Source of the DNA: 13-2-20CM-66-19 sp963824395
GTDB taxonomy: Bacteria > Pseudomonadota > Gammaproteobacteria > Steroidobacterales > Steroidobacteraceae
DNA length: 64,000 bases
Assembly: GCA_963824395.1 (NCBI GenBank)
Contig: CAWGPF010000001.1
Span: forward strand, 1 to 64,000
Direction: 5' to 3'
This document shows positions 35,770-44,011 of this stretch, piece after piece. Within the stretch, counting starts at the first letter, position 1, and every line of letters starts with the position of its first letter. A program made the position numbers and the translations under genes. The notes beneath the pieces are model-generated. The model searched no databases and was not told the DNA's origin. It was given only the letters and a program-made list of their open reading frames with translations.

Positions 35770-36108
35770 GATTGTTTCCCCAGAACGTTTTATTGCGCGC
35801 CGGCTGCGCGTCGTTATGGGCTCGAAAGTAGCACCCGTCCGGGGCGGCGTCGAGGAACCTCGCCAGGGCGGCTTATGTCACCAGCGGCAATCAGCGGGCG
35901 TGCGATTGCACTGCAACATTCCGCGAGCCCGATCGCCTCTCCAAGCGCACCCGTACCAGGACGTGGGGGATCGCGGTGACGACTTGAGTCGCCACCCGCG
36001 GAGTATCGACGCCGATGACCGGGGGCGCAGAACCGGAGGCCCAGGAACTTAGGACTCCAGGGCCCTCGGCGGGCGGCTACCTGCTGCCTGCACGCCCAGA
36101 TGGATCGC
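35770..36108. other. Intergenic region, nothing recognised
   Basis: About 340 bp. It should contain the propeller gene promoter. Confidence 0.4.
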
Positions 36109-36222
36109 TCAGCCTCGATACCCTTTGTTCTCTCGCTTCTCTTTCTTAGCCGCTCTCTTCTCCATCAGGTTCTTCGCCGGCTTCTTCTTGGCATCCTTCT
36201 TGGTGTCCATGGCCTTGCCCAT
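36109..36222 (-). CDS. 37-residue highly basic protein
   Basis: ATG 36222 with CAGGAG six bases upstream gives a 37 aa protein. It is almost entirely Lys/Ala/Glu/Arg (MGKAMDTKKDAKKKPAKNLM and on), ending in TGA at 36109. Such short Lys-rich proteins are common in proteobacteria and might bind nucleic acid. It has no cysteine, signal or membrane segment. Strong ribosome binding and composition support it as real. Confidence 0.65.
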   Translation of the reverse strand: MGKAMDTKKDAKKKPAKNLMEKRAAKKEKRENKGYRG

Positions 36223-36350
36223 TGCTAGCTCCTGCGGTTGAAAGGAATGAACGCTCGTCTCTTCATCTCGACGCCTCAGCTATTCAACCTGAACGCGCCA
36301 TGATAGGCACGCTGGCAGAGTGCACCCGGGCGACGTTGACGTGCCTTTGG

Positions 36351-37181
36351 CTAGTTGGCGGCGCGCCGCCACGTACCTGTGCCCAGTTTTCCCGTGACCA
36401 CCCAGACGTCCGGCGACTGGAACGTGTAGGTGCCCTCGTCGTGCCAGCCATTGGTCGCCTGCAGCGACCAGTGGCCGTCGGCGGCGGTGAATGTGCCCGC
36501 GTGTGACTGCCCGTTATCCATCGCCTGACTGTACGCCGTATACGTGCCGTGCGGGCCGATCTGCCAGTACCAGTAGCCAGGATTTATGAGGAATTGCCAG
36601 GTGCCGACCGTGCGGGGATCCACGTGTGTCGCGGCCGACGCCGGCGGGGGCAACGGCAGGGGCGAAGCCCAGCGCGGGTCGTCGCCCGAACAGGGTACCG
36701 CCACCACCCAGCAGTCCGTCACGCCCGTGGCGCTGCAGCTCGCGATCGCCTTGGTGGCGGCGCGCGCGCGACTGGCGTCGTACTCCTGGGAGTAGACATT
36801 GTGGTGCGCCGCCATCGCCAGGGCGAAGCACAGGCCGCTGCCGGAATTCACCACTTTGCAGTTTGCGCCGCGGTTTCTCTGACAGATCTGCAGTGCCAGC
36901 TGCTCGGCAGCTGCGCGCGAGGGCTGCCCGTGCGCGGTGCCCGCCTTCATGTCCGACTCGGAGACCGCAATTGCCGCGAAATAAGCGCGGGGTGCCGGCC
37001 CCTGGGAATTGCGACAGCGATTCAGGCAGCCCTCGTAAATCGCCTCATCCACCGCGGTGTCCCCGCCAAGCGCTGCGGAGCACTGCTCGTAGCAGTTGCC
37101 GTCGGCATGGGCAGGCCAAGGCAAGAGCAGCGAGGCCGGCCAGATCCCAACGAGACTCAGGGCAAGAGCCAGTCTTCTCAT
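36351..37181 (-). CDS. Secreted DUF4189 protein
   Basis: This encodes 276 aa from ATG 37181. The signal peptide ends PAHADG. A Cys-rich start (CYEQCSAAL, CLNRC) is followed by the DUF4189 domain (YFAAIAVSESDMKAG, AAAEQLALQIC, about residues 67-160). A C-terminal beta domain (TWQFLINPGYWYWQIGPHGT, about 195-275) resembles the tail of other secreted sensor-like proteins. Paired cysteines suggest disulfides. Function unknown. Confidence 0.82.
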   Translation of the reverse strand: MRRLALALSLVGIWPASLLLPWPAHADGNCYEQCSAALGGDTAVDEAIYEGCLNRCRNSQGPAPRAYFAAIAVSESDMKAGTAHGQPSRAAAEQLALQICQRNRGANCKVVNSGSGLCFALAMAAHHNVYSQEYDASRARAATKAIASCSATGVTDCWVVAVPCSGDDPRWASPLPLPPPASAATHVDPRTVGTWQFLINPGYWYWQIGPHGTYTAYSQAMDNGQSHAGTFTAADGHWSLQATNGWHDEGTYTFQSPDVWVVTGKLGTGTWRRAAN

Positions 37182-37417
37182 TCTTCTATAGCTCCGAATC
37201 CGCGCTTCGCGGGCTGCAGCGCCGCCGTAGTCAGGGATAATCCTGCGCCCGGATTACGAACAGGTGCAACACCGCGGTGGCCCTGCCGCGGCGGCTGTCC
37301 GCGGCCGCGGCATGAAACCCGCGCAAGGAGGCCGGCAGCGCCGGTGCTCAGGGAAGCCTCGGGCTGTGAAAACGGACGCGCGCCCTTAGCGCTCAGAGGG
37401 GGCCGGAGCGCCAAAAG

Positions 37418-37825
37418 TCAGGCATGAGATCTGTGGCGGCGACTCAGCTGCCCCATACGCAACGTCTGCGGGCGCGTGATCCACGGGGATTGTGCAGGAG
37501 AGGTGTTGCGCCACTCGCGGCGGACTCTGTCCTTAAAGCTGACGTGGCAGGTCGGACAGGACTTCAGTTCCCGCGTGAGGACGACCTTGTGGGCGCAGCG
37601 CGGGCAGCGCGGGCGGGGCCTCGGGATCCCCAGGACCACCGCGGCCAGCTTCGCGATGAGCCACACGTAGAGCAGCGCCGCTACGAACTCAGCGGCCTGG
37701 ACTTCCGGACGCGGCAGAGGCGCCGGATAGCCCCACGCGATCCCGGCCGCGACGGCGGCGACCGCGAGCATCCGACAGCCGCGAAGCAGGCCGTACCGGA
37801 GCTTGAGTTGGCGTCCCACGCGCAT
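37418..37825 (-). CDS. Membrane protein with C-terminal zinc ribbon
   Basis: This encodes 135 aa from ATG 37825. Two hydrophobic segments (about residues 15-33 and 43-65) are followed by RCPRCAHKV and SCPTCHVSF, two CXXC knuckles 15 residues apart that form a zinc ribbon facing the cytoplasm. The tail is Arg-rich. The opposite-strand frame is a shadow. No close family known. Confidence 0.6.
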   Translation of the reverse strand: MRVGRQLKLRYGLLRGCRMLAVAAVAAGIAWGYPAPLPRPEVQAAEFVAALLYVWLIAKLAAVVLGIPRPRPRCPRCAHKVVLTRELKSCPTCHVSFKDRVRREWRNTSPAQSPWITRPQTLRMGQLSRRHRSHA

Positions 37826-38233
37826 GGAACGAGCCTACCTTGCGGCGCGCCGGTTGGCTTCCTGTCCCGTGGTGGCGACATGTCGGCACTCCCCGTCTCC
37901 GCGGGGGAGCCCCGCGATCCGGGCGCGGTATACGCCCCCGCGGGCGGGACGGCGGCCAGCAGGCGGACAGGCGGTCACGCGTGCGGTCCTCGTCGCCGGC
38001 TGCCTGTGCGCTCCGGGCCTCCCGGTCGGGGCCCCTCAACGCCAAGCCGCCGGCTACGATCAAAGTCGGCACCTGTCCACAACCCGACGTGAAAACGTGC
38101 AGTTTTCCATTGCTGCACGGCACACGGGTACATTGCTGCCGGCGGCCGCCAGCTCAACAGTGAGCACCCGCGGTTCGCGGAAGGTAGCGCAACTCAGTTC
38201 GTGGCCAGTAAAGCGTGCACAGGAGCACTCGCG
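37826..38233. other. Intergenic region between divergent genes
   Basis: About 400 bp between the zinc-ribbon gene and the P460 pair. No gene supported. Presumably carries both promoters. Confidence 0.4.
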
Positions 38234-38773
38234 ATGAACAACACTCCCCAAAAGCGACTGCGTGCGCTCGCGGTAGCAGTGGCAACGCTGACGGGCGGCA
38301 CCCTTTACCTGCTATCCGCATCCGGACACGCCGATGAGCATTCCGCACCGGTCTATGTGACCGCGATCCCCCCCGGGTACCGTGACTGGAAGCTGATTTC
38401 GGTAGCTCACGAAGAAGGCGATCTGCACAGTTTCGCGGTAGTGCTGGGCAACGACTTGGCCATCAAGGCGTACCGGGAAGGCAAGTTACCCTTCCCTGAC
38501 GGCGCGATCATCGCCGCCCTGCACTACAGCCACGTGCCGTCAGAGGAGAACAACAAGGTCTTCGGGCGCCAGCAATCGTTCGTTCCGGGCGCCCCTACCA
38601 ACGTACAGTTTGAGGTCAAGGACTCGAAAAAGTACGCGGCGACGGGCGGCTGGGGATTCGGGCACTTCTCCCCGGATGGCAAGCCCGCCACCGAGACGGT
38701 GCTCAAGACCTGCTTTCCGTGCCACGAGCCCGCCAAAGCCCACGACCTGATTTACACGCGTTACGCACCTTAG
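38234..38773 (+). CDS. Cytochrome P460 family protein 1
   Basis: This encodes 179 aa from ATG 38234, with AGGAGC upstream. The signal peptide ends about residue 33 (GHADEH). The P460 fold motifs PGYRDWKLISVAHEE and KLPFPDGAIIA are seen, then CFPCHEP near residue 164, the CXXCH heme attachment. P460 heme is normally cross-linked to a Lys and oxidises hydroxylamine or binds NO in the periplasm. A KDSKKYA lysine cluster is present. Paired with a paralogue 36 bp downstream. Confidence 0.9.
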   Translation: MNNTPQKRLRALAVAVATLTGGTLYLLSASGHADEHSAPVYVTAIPPGYRDWKLISVAHEEGDLHSFAVVLGNDLAIKAYREGKLPFPDGAIIAALHYSHVPSEENNKVFGRQQSFVPGAPTNVQFEVKDSKKYAATGGWGFGHFSPDGKPATETVLKTCFPCHEPAKAHDLIYTRYAP

Positions 38774-38809
38774 TCGACTCGCTCAAAAGCGCCTGCGGGA
38801 CGAGGAGTC

Positions 38810-39331
38810 ATGAAGCGGATCAGCATCGAACTGCTCGTGGCGGCAGTCTTCAGCAGCGCATCAATGTCGTTTGCGGCCCCGGCCCTCGATGAGGCCGCAG
38901 CACCGGTCTTCGGAATCAGGATTCCCGCCGGTTACCGCGAATGGGCGGTGATTTCCGTGGCGCACGAGGCGGGTAATAACAACGATCTTCGCGTCATCCT
39001 CGGTAACAGCGCGGCCATTCAGGCCGCCCGGGACGGGAAGCTGCCCTACCCTGACGGGGCAATCATTGCCCGCCTCGCCTGGAGTTACCTGCCCTCCGAA
39101 GAGAACAACAAGGTGTTTGGCCGTGAGCAGTCATTTGTTGCCGGCGCGCCCATCAACCTGCAGCTGATGGTCAAGGACTCAAAAAAATACGCATCGACAG
39201 GCGGGTGGGGCTTCGCCCAGTTCAAGCAGGGCAAGCCCGCCGACGCAGAGGTGCATCAGACCTGCTTCCCCTGTCACGTACCCGTCCAGGCGCGCGATTT
39301 CGTCTACACGCGCTACTCGCCCTCACCCTGA
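38810..39331 (+). CDS. Cytochrome P460 family protein 2
   Basis: This encodes 173 aa from ATG 38810, with GAGGAG upstream. It is a tandem paralogue of the previous gene with the same order: signal peptide (ending SFAAP), PAGYREWAVISVAHEAG, KLPYPDGAIIA, SEENNKVFGRE, KKYASTGGWGF and the heme site CFPCHVP. The pair is probably co-transcribed. Two similar periplasmic P460s may differ in expression or form a hetero-complex. That part is inference. Confidence 0.9.
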   Translation: MKRISIELLVAAVFSSASMSFAAPALDEAAAPVFGIRIPAGYREWAVISVAHEAGNNNDLRVILGNSAAIQAARDGKLPYPDGAIIARLAWSYLPSEENNKVFGREQSFVAGAPINLQLMVKDSKKYASTGGWGFAQFKQGKPADAEVHQTCFPCHVPVQARDFVYTRYSPSP

Positions 39332-39376
39332 CGCAAGGCTGACTGCCCCGCGACAGGAAGCGACAGCGGCGCGCGC

Positions 39377-41836
39377 TCAGTTCAGATGCACCCGAACACC
39401 CGCCCAGATCGCGCGCGGCGTGGCCGGGGAAACCGCGTTCTCGTTGGTATAGGTGCCAGGGTCGGGTCGGAACGTGCCGTTGGGGTTGAAGGTGTTGCTG
39501 GTCAGGAACCCGGCCGTCGCATACTCCTTGTTCAGCGCATTGACCAGACGGGCGAAAATGTCGACGCGCCGACCCAAGTGATACGTACCGTAAAGGTTGA
39601 CCACCACATAACTGGGCAGCCAGCCGGTGCCATCCGGTGAGATGTAGTTGCCTTCGCCGTTGGTGCCGCCTGCGACATTGGCGTTGTTCTCGTTGCCGTG
39701 CAGGTACGAGCCGGAGGCAAAGATGACCGTGCCGCCCACATCCCAGTGCTTGTCGTGGTCGTAGTCGAGGGAGAGCCGCGCCGTGTGACGCGGAATCAGG
39801 GGGATCCGATCGCCCGGCGTCACCAGGATGTTGCCGGCCGCGTCGGCGGTGCTGTTGGACTCCGCGCTCACCACAAACTGCGACTGGAACGTCGCATCCA
39901 CCAGGCTGTAACTCAGGCGCCATTTCAGTCCGCCTTCCGTACCGCCCAGCGCCAGGTCGAGGCCCTGGCGCCGGGTATTGCCGACATTGGCGAAGTAACC
40001 GGAGTTGGTCGTCGTGGCGATGAACTGAATATCATCGGCATTGAGCGTCCGGAACACATCGGCACTCCAGTTCAGGCGCTGGTCGGCGCGATTTCCGCGC
40101 AGCCCGACCTCGAAGGTGCGGGCGACGACCTGCTTGAGATCCGGATCGCTCGCGAAATCATTCGGCAGGCCGCAGGGCTGGGCCGGGTTTGAACACCCGA
40201 GCTCGATGACGGTCGGCGCCCGGCTCGCCTGGTTGTAATTCGCGTAGTAGGTATCACGGTCCGACGGTGTCACGGTGAAGCCGAGGGCAGGGTTGATGCG
40301 GACGAAGGTATGGTCGCCGCTCAGCGGGGTGCTGGTGTCGAAACCACTGCCGTAGTCCCCGACGTCCGTATCGACGCTGTAGCCACTGAGCCGCTCGGTA
40401 TTGCTGTTGTAGCGCGCGGAGACATTGACGTGAAACAGCGGACTCGGAGAGAGTGTATCGGTGAAGTAAAGTCCGAATATCTTGTTCGATCCATCGAGCG
40501 AAATGACGGTCTGGTCATTGAACGGGCTGGGATCGTAGATCAGCTGGTGGTTCGGGGCGAAGCTGCCGTACTGGAACATCTGGGCGAAGCTGTTGGTCGC
40601 ATTACTGTAATCGGCACCGAGAATGCCCTGGTTCTTCCAGCCGAACAGATCCTGCGATTCGGTGAGCTGCAGGCCGAATCCGTAGGTACGCTGCACCAGG
40701 TGCGAAACCTGGCTGGCGGAGTTCGAGCAGTAAGCGAGCGCTGCGCGCTCGGCCGCCGGGACGCTGCAGTCGATCGGGGGCCCGGGATAAGCCGCATCGA
40801 GATAGTTGTCGTTGTTGCTGCCGTTGCTGCTCTCGGTGACCAGCCGCCGATAGAACACATTCCCCGACAGCAGCAGCTGTTCGGTGAGCGCCTGCGTGCC
40901 CGTCAGGTTCACGAAATGCATGAGGTCGGCCGTGAAGTCAGGCGTATAACTCTGCTCTCTGCTGTAGGCCAGCAGGCTCAGCGGCGTGGCGCCGTTACCG
41001 TAAAGACTGGTGTCGGCGTAGGTGTAACTCAGGTCGAGGTCGGTCTTATCGGTCTGCCAGCCTATCTTGCCGAAGCCCTGCCAGACCCGCGTCGGGGACA
41101 GGTCCCGCCACCCGGTCTCGTCAAAGTAAGTCCCCGTCACGAAGTAGTCGAACGCCCCGAGCTCGCCGCCGGTCTGCGCCTCCAGGGCGTAGCGACCGAA
41201 GGAGCCGCCGTAGGCTTCGAACTCGGTTCCCGGATTCGCATGTCCGCTCTTGGTCTGCACGGACAGCGCGCCGCCGAGCGTGTTGAGGCCGAATACCGGG
41301 TTCGAGCCCGATATCAGGGATACGTTGGAAATTGCCGACTCCGGGATCAGGTCCCAGTTGACCGTGTCACCAAAGGACTCGTTGACGCGTACGCCATCCA
41401 CGTAGACGGAGAGGCCCTCAGGCGTGCCCAGCAGGGGCGATGCCGTGAAGCCGTGGTAATTGATGTCAAGCTGAAAGGGATTGTCGGCGCTCTCACTCAC
41501 GTTGACGCCGCTGAAATTCATGTTCAGATAGTCCGCGACATCCGTCGTTTGCTGGCGCTGCAGGTCAGCGCTCGTGGCGGTCTGCACGTTGGCCGGAATC
41601 TCATTGAGCGGCAGCCCCAATCCGGGCAGCGGCGCGGTGGCAATGATGAGAACTTCCGGCAGCTCCTGAGCGCTGGCGGGATTGTTCCTGGCACCCGCGC
41701 CCGCATCCGCATCCGCGGCGCGCGCCGGCAGCGGAACCATCAGGGCCGTCAGGCTTGCCAGACCCCATACCATCAGCCACTTATCAGATTGCAAGAACCC
41801 CCCCCCCGTTTGCTGTCGGGGCATAGCCGTGCACAC
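39377..41836 (-). CDS. TonB-dependent outer membrane receptor
   Basis: This encodes 819 aa. The signal peptide covers about residues 20-40 (ending PARAAD), then a TonB-box-like LPEVLIIATAP, the plug domain (about 55-170: IPANVQTATSADLQ, GGALSVQTKSG) and a ~640-residue barrel. It ends VRVHLN instead of an aromatic residue. The exact start is uncertain (ATG 41836 or 41824, both without a good site). Such receptors import ligands bound outside. None of the neighbours reveals the ligand. It converges on the P460 genes. Confidence 0.9.
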   Translation of the reverse strand: MCTAMPRQQTGGGFLQSDKWLMVWGLASLTALMVPLPARAADADAGAGARNNPASAQELPEVLIIATAPLPGLGLPLNEIPANVQTATSADLQRQQTTDVADYLNMNFSGVNVSESADNPFQLDINYHGFTASPLLGTPEGLSVYVDGVRVNESFGDTVNWDLIPESAISNVSLISGSNPVFGLNTLGGALSVQTKSGHANPGTEFEAYGGSFGRYALEAQTGGELGAFDYFVTGTYFDETGWRDLSPTRVWQGFGKIGWQTDKTDLDLSYTYADTSLYGNGATPLSLLAYSREQSYTPDFTADLMHFVNLTGTQALTEQLLLSGNVFYRRLVTESSNGSNNDNYLDAAYPGPPIDCSVPAAERAALAYCSNSASQVSHLVQRTYGFGLQLTESQDLFGWKNQGILGADYSNATNSFAQMFQYGSFAPNHQLIYDPSPFNDQTVISLDGSNKIFGLYFTDTLSPSPLFHVNVSARYNSNTERLSGYSVDTDVGDYGSGFDTSTPLSGDHTFVRINPALGFTVTPSDRDTYYANYNQASRAPTVIELGCSNPAQPCGLPNDFASDPDLKQVVARTFEVGLRGNRADQRLNWSADVFRTLNADDIQFIATTTNSGYFANVGNTRRQGLDLALGGTEGGLKWRLSYSLVDATFQSQFVVSAESNSTADAAGNILVTPGDRIPLIPRHTARLSLDYDHDKHWDVGGTVIFASGSYLHGNENNANVAGGTNGEGNYISPDGTGWLPSYVVVNLYGTYHLGRRVDIFARLVNALNKEYATAGFLTSNTFNPNGTFRPDPGTYTNENAVSPATPRAIWAGVRVHLN

Positions 41837-42045
41837 GACTCAGGACGCCTAAGTCCCGCTCCCCCCTGTCCGTCGCGCGTGATACCACCCGCCCCTCAGT
41901 CTCAGGACTGCGATCCTGGCAAGCTAGGGAGCACGTCCCGAGCCCCCTCGGGAAAATCTCCCGAAGGCTGCCGCGCCACCCCTGCCCCGACCCTCCCACG
42001 AAATCGCACCTCAAAAACGACGCGGACGATGGCATCATCTGGGTT

Positions 42046-42492
42046 ATGAGTCGCCCGGATTTACCCCGCCTTCTTCTGCCCGCCGCACTGCTGCCGTGCC
42101 TGTGGGTCGCCGCCTGCAGCAGCACCCACGGTAACTACCGCAAGGACGAGGCTCACGCGCAGCTGCTGCAGAGCCTGCGCAAGTGTCTCGCCGAAGTGCC
42201 GCTACGCGGTGAAAGGGGTGCGATGTTCATCTCCCCGTGCGTGCAGACGGACGTGTCGCCCCTTAATGGCATCGGGCGCGGAACGCTGGTCGAGACTCTC
42301 GGACCAGCGCAATACTGCACCGACCAGACTCAGGGCAGCTTCCCGAAGTCAGACGACTGTCCCACCGCCCTGAACCCCCAGTGGAGTTTCTACCGTCGGC
42401 CCGACGCCATCAGCGGCGGCGGCCCGGAGCTGGTGTGCGAAGCGCAGGGCAGTGGCCACTGCGTCACGGTGGAATGGCGGCGCTCCCAGTGA
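42046..42492 (+). CDS. Putative lipoprotein
   Basis: This encodes 148 aa from ATG 42046. The signal sequence ends in the lipobox VAAC (Cys24), then a Cys-containing soluble domain (KCLAEVPLRG, SPCVQTD, YCTDQ, DDCPTALNP, ELVCEAQG) with probably three disulfides. Divergent from the TonB receptor. Family unknown. Confidence 0.7.
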   Translation: MSRPDLPRLLLPAALLPCLWVAACSSTHGNYRKDEAHAQLLQSLRKCLAEVPLRGERGAMFISPCVQTDVSPLNGIGRGTLVETLGPAQYCTDQTQGSFPKSDDCPTALNPQWSFYRRPDAISGGGPELVCEAQGSGHCVTVEWRRSQ

Positions 42493-42850
42493 CCTGCCAA
42501 GTGCACTGATCCTGTAGCGGCCCCTGCCGCGCGGTGTGCCCGCGTCGACCCAGAGCGGAGCTCCCCTCCGACGTGCGATAGATTGATCGGGTCCGGGTAG
42601 GAATGCCTATTGCGCTCAGGGCAATCCGCACTTATTCGTTTCTGTTGTCTGCATCCTGCCTTGCACGACCTGTCGCTGCAGGGATTCCATGCTGCCGCGG
42701 GCGACGCTGTCATAAGCGCTGCACCCGAGCGAGGCGCCAGGCCCATCTCTCAGGTTTAACGCTCTGCGCGCACGATGCCCGCTGTCGCTGAACTGGCACG
42801 TCGGGCGTGCGCGACACATTGCAAGTTCGCAACGCAGGCGCTCTACTGAA

Positions 42851-42937
42851 CCAACGAAGGGCAAACCCGCCGCAAGGCGGGGACGCAAAGCCTCCGGTCT
42901 TCAGAGTCGGTCTCTGCAGATAGCGGGGTTGCCGGCC
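42851..42937 (+). ncRNA. Class I c-di-GMP riboswitch (GEMM-I)
   Basis: The aptamer contains all conserved blocks in order: GGGCAAACC (42859-42867), a CGCC-GCAA-GGCG hairpin with GNRA loop, GGGACGCAAAGCCUCCGG, then a variable hairpin closed around CAGAGUCGGUCUCUG, then AUAGCGGGGUUGCCGG. This is the Vc2-like GEMM-I signature. The base at the ligand-contact position equivalent to Vc2 G20 is G, so c-di-GMP and not cGAMP should be preferred. It lies 110 bp upstream of a secreted Ig-domain protein, same strand. The expression platform was not resolved. Confidence 0.93.
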
Positions 42938-43046
42938 GGATGCGCGGGACGCACGCCGACCGTCATGCGATCCGCGGCCACGGTCCCGTGTGCCGCACGC
43001 GGCTTTGCCGCCCTCGACGCGTTATGGACACGTGGCCGGGGAAGTT

Positions 43047-43970
43047 ATGCAACATCTAAGTTCTCTGTTCGGAAAGCGGACGCGGCAGATCGGCGTCTGC
43101 GCTCTCCTCCTCCTGACGCTTGCAGCCTATGCGCACGGGAGGCGGCACCCGGGCGAAGGCGTCTCGATCTCCGGGACACCACCAACCAGCGACCAGGCAG
43201 GTTACCCGTACAGCTTTGTGCCGACGGCCTCCGGACCGCGCGACCGGAGCCTGACCTTCTCGATCAGCGGCATGCCCTCCTGGGCGACGTTCAATGCCGC
43301 CACCGGGCAGCTGTCGGGGACCCCTGCGGGCACTGCGACCGGCACGTACCCGAACATCACCATCAGCGTGACGGACGGGGCCGCGAGTGCCGCGCTCCCT
43401 CCGTTCGCGATCCAGGTCAGCGCGCCTCCGAGCGCACCGCCGACGATCGCCGGGACCCCCGCCACCACTGTGGTGGCGGGCTCGGCATACAGCTTCACCC
43501 CGGTGGCAGCCGATACCAGCGGCGCGCCGCTCACCTTCAGCATCCAGAACGCTCCCGACTGGGCCACCTTCAGCGCGGCGACCGGGCAGCTCGCCGGAAC
43601 CCCGGGAACGGGCGCTGCGGGAACCTATTCCAGCATCGTGATTTCGGCGAGCGACGGACAGGCGTCCGTCTCGCTGCCACCGTTCGCCATCACGGTCACG
43701 CAGGCCTCCACGGGATCAGCAACCTTGAGCTGGACGCAGCCGCTACTGAATACCAACGGTAGCGCGCTCACGGATCTTGCCGGTTACCGCATCTACTACG
43801 GGACCTCCCCGGGAAGTCTCACCCAGGTCATCCAGCTCTCCGGCACCGGGCTCACCACGTACGTCATGAGCAATCTTGCCAGCGCCACCTGGTACTTCGG
43901 CATGACTGCATACGACTCGGCAGGCGTTGAAAGCGCCGTCTCGAACCTCGGCAGCAAGGCGATCCCGTAA
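43047..43970 (+). CDS. Secreted protein with two putative Ig domains and a fibronectin III domain, under c-di-GMP riboswitch
   Basis: This encodes 307 aa from ATG 43047, with GGGGAAG upstream. A hydrophobic signal segment (about residues 15-30) is followed by two He_PIG-type Ig repeats (about 45-130 and 135-220). They share the sequences SFVPTASGP or SFTPVAADTSG, then TFSI, WATF(N/S)AATGQL(S/A)GTP, then GTY. A C-terminal fibronectin-III-like domain follows (GYRIYYGTSPGSL, WYFGMTAYDSAG, about 230-305). A surface adhesin or biofilm matrix component fits both the domains and the riboswitch. No anchor is seen. Confidence 0.85.
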   Translation: MQHLSSLFGKRTRQIGVCALLLLTLAAYAHGRRHPGEGVSISGTPPTSDQAGYPYSFVPTASGPRDRSLTFSISGMPSWATFNAATGQLSGTPAGTATGTYPNITISVTDGAASAALPPFAIQVSAPPSAPPTIAGTPATTVVAGSAYSFTPVAADTSGAPLTFSIQNAPDWATFSAATGQLAGTPGTGAAGTYSSIVISASDGQASVSLPPFAITVTQASTGSATLSWTQPLLNTNGSALTDLAGYRIYYGTSPGSLTQVIQLSGTGLTTYVMSNLASATWYFGMTAYDSAGVESAVSNLGSKAIP

Positions 43971-44011
43971 GCCGAACGCGCATACTTTCATCGCGTCCGC
44001 GGTGCCACCGT

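Noticed and set aside
36549..37427. 292-residue plus-strand frame over the DUF4189 gene
   Set aside because: Shadow. The minus strand has the signal peptide and domain.
40310..42049. 579-residue open frame on the plus strand
   Set aside because: Exact shadow of the TonB-dependent receptor on the other strand. It is Arg/Gly/Val-rich with no ribosome site.
42990..43762. Other plus-strand frame over the Ig-domain gene (42929-43762)
   Set aside because: Arg-rich shadow. The frame from 43047 has a signal and Ig repeats.
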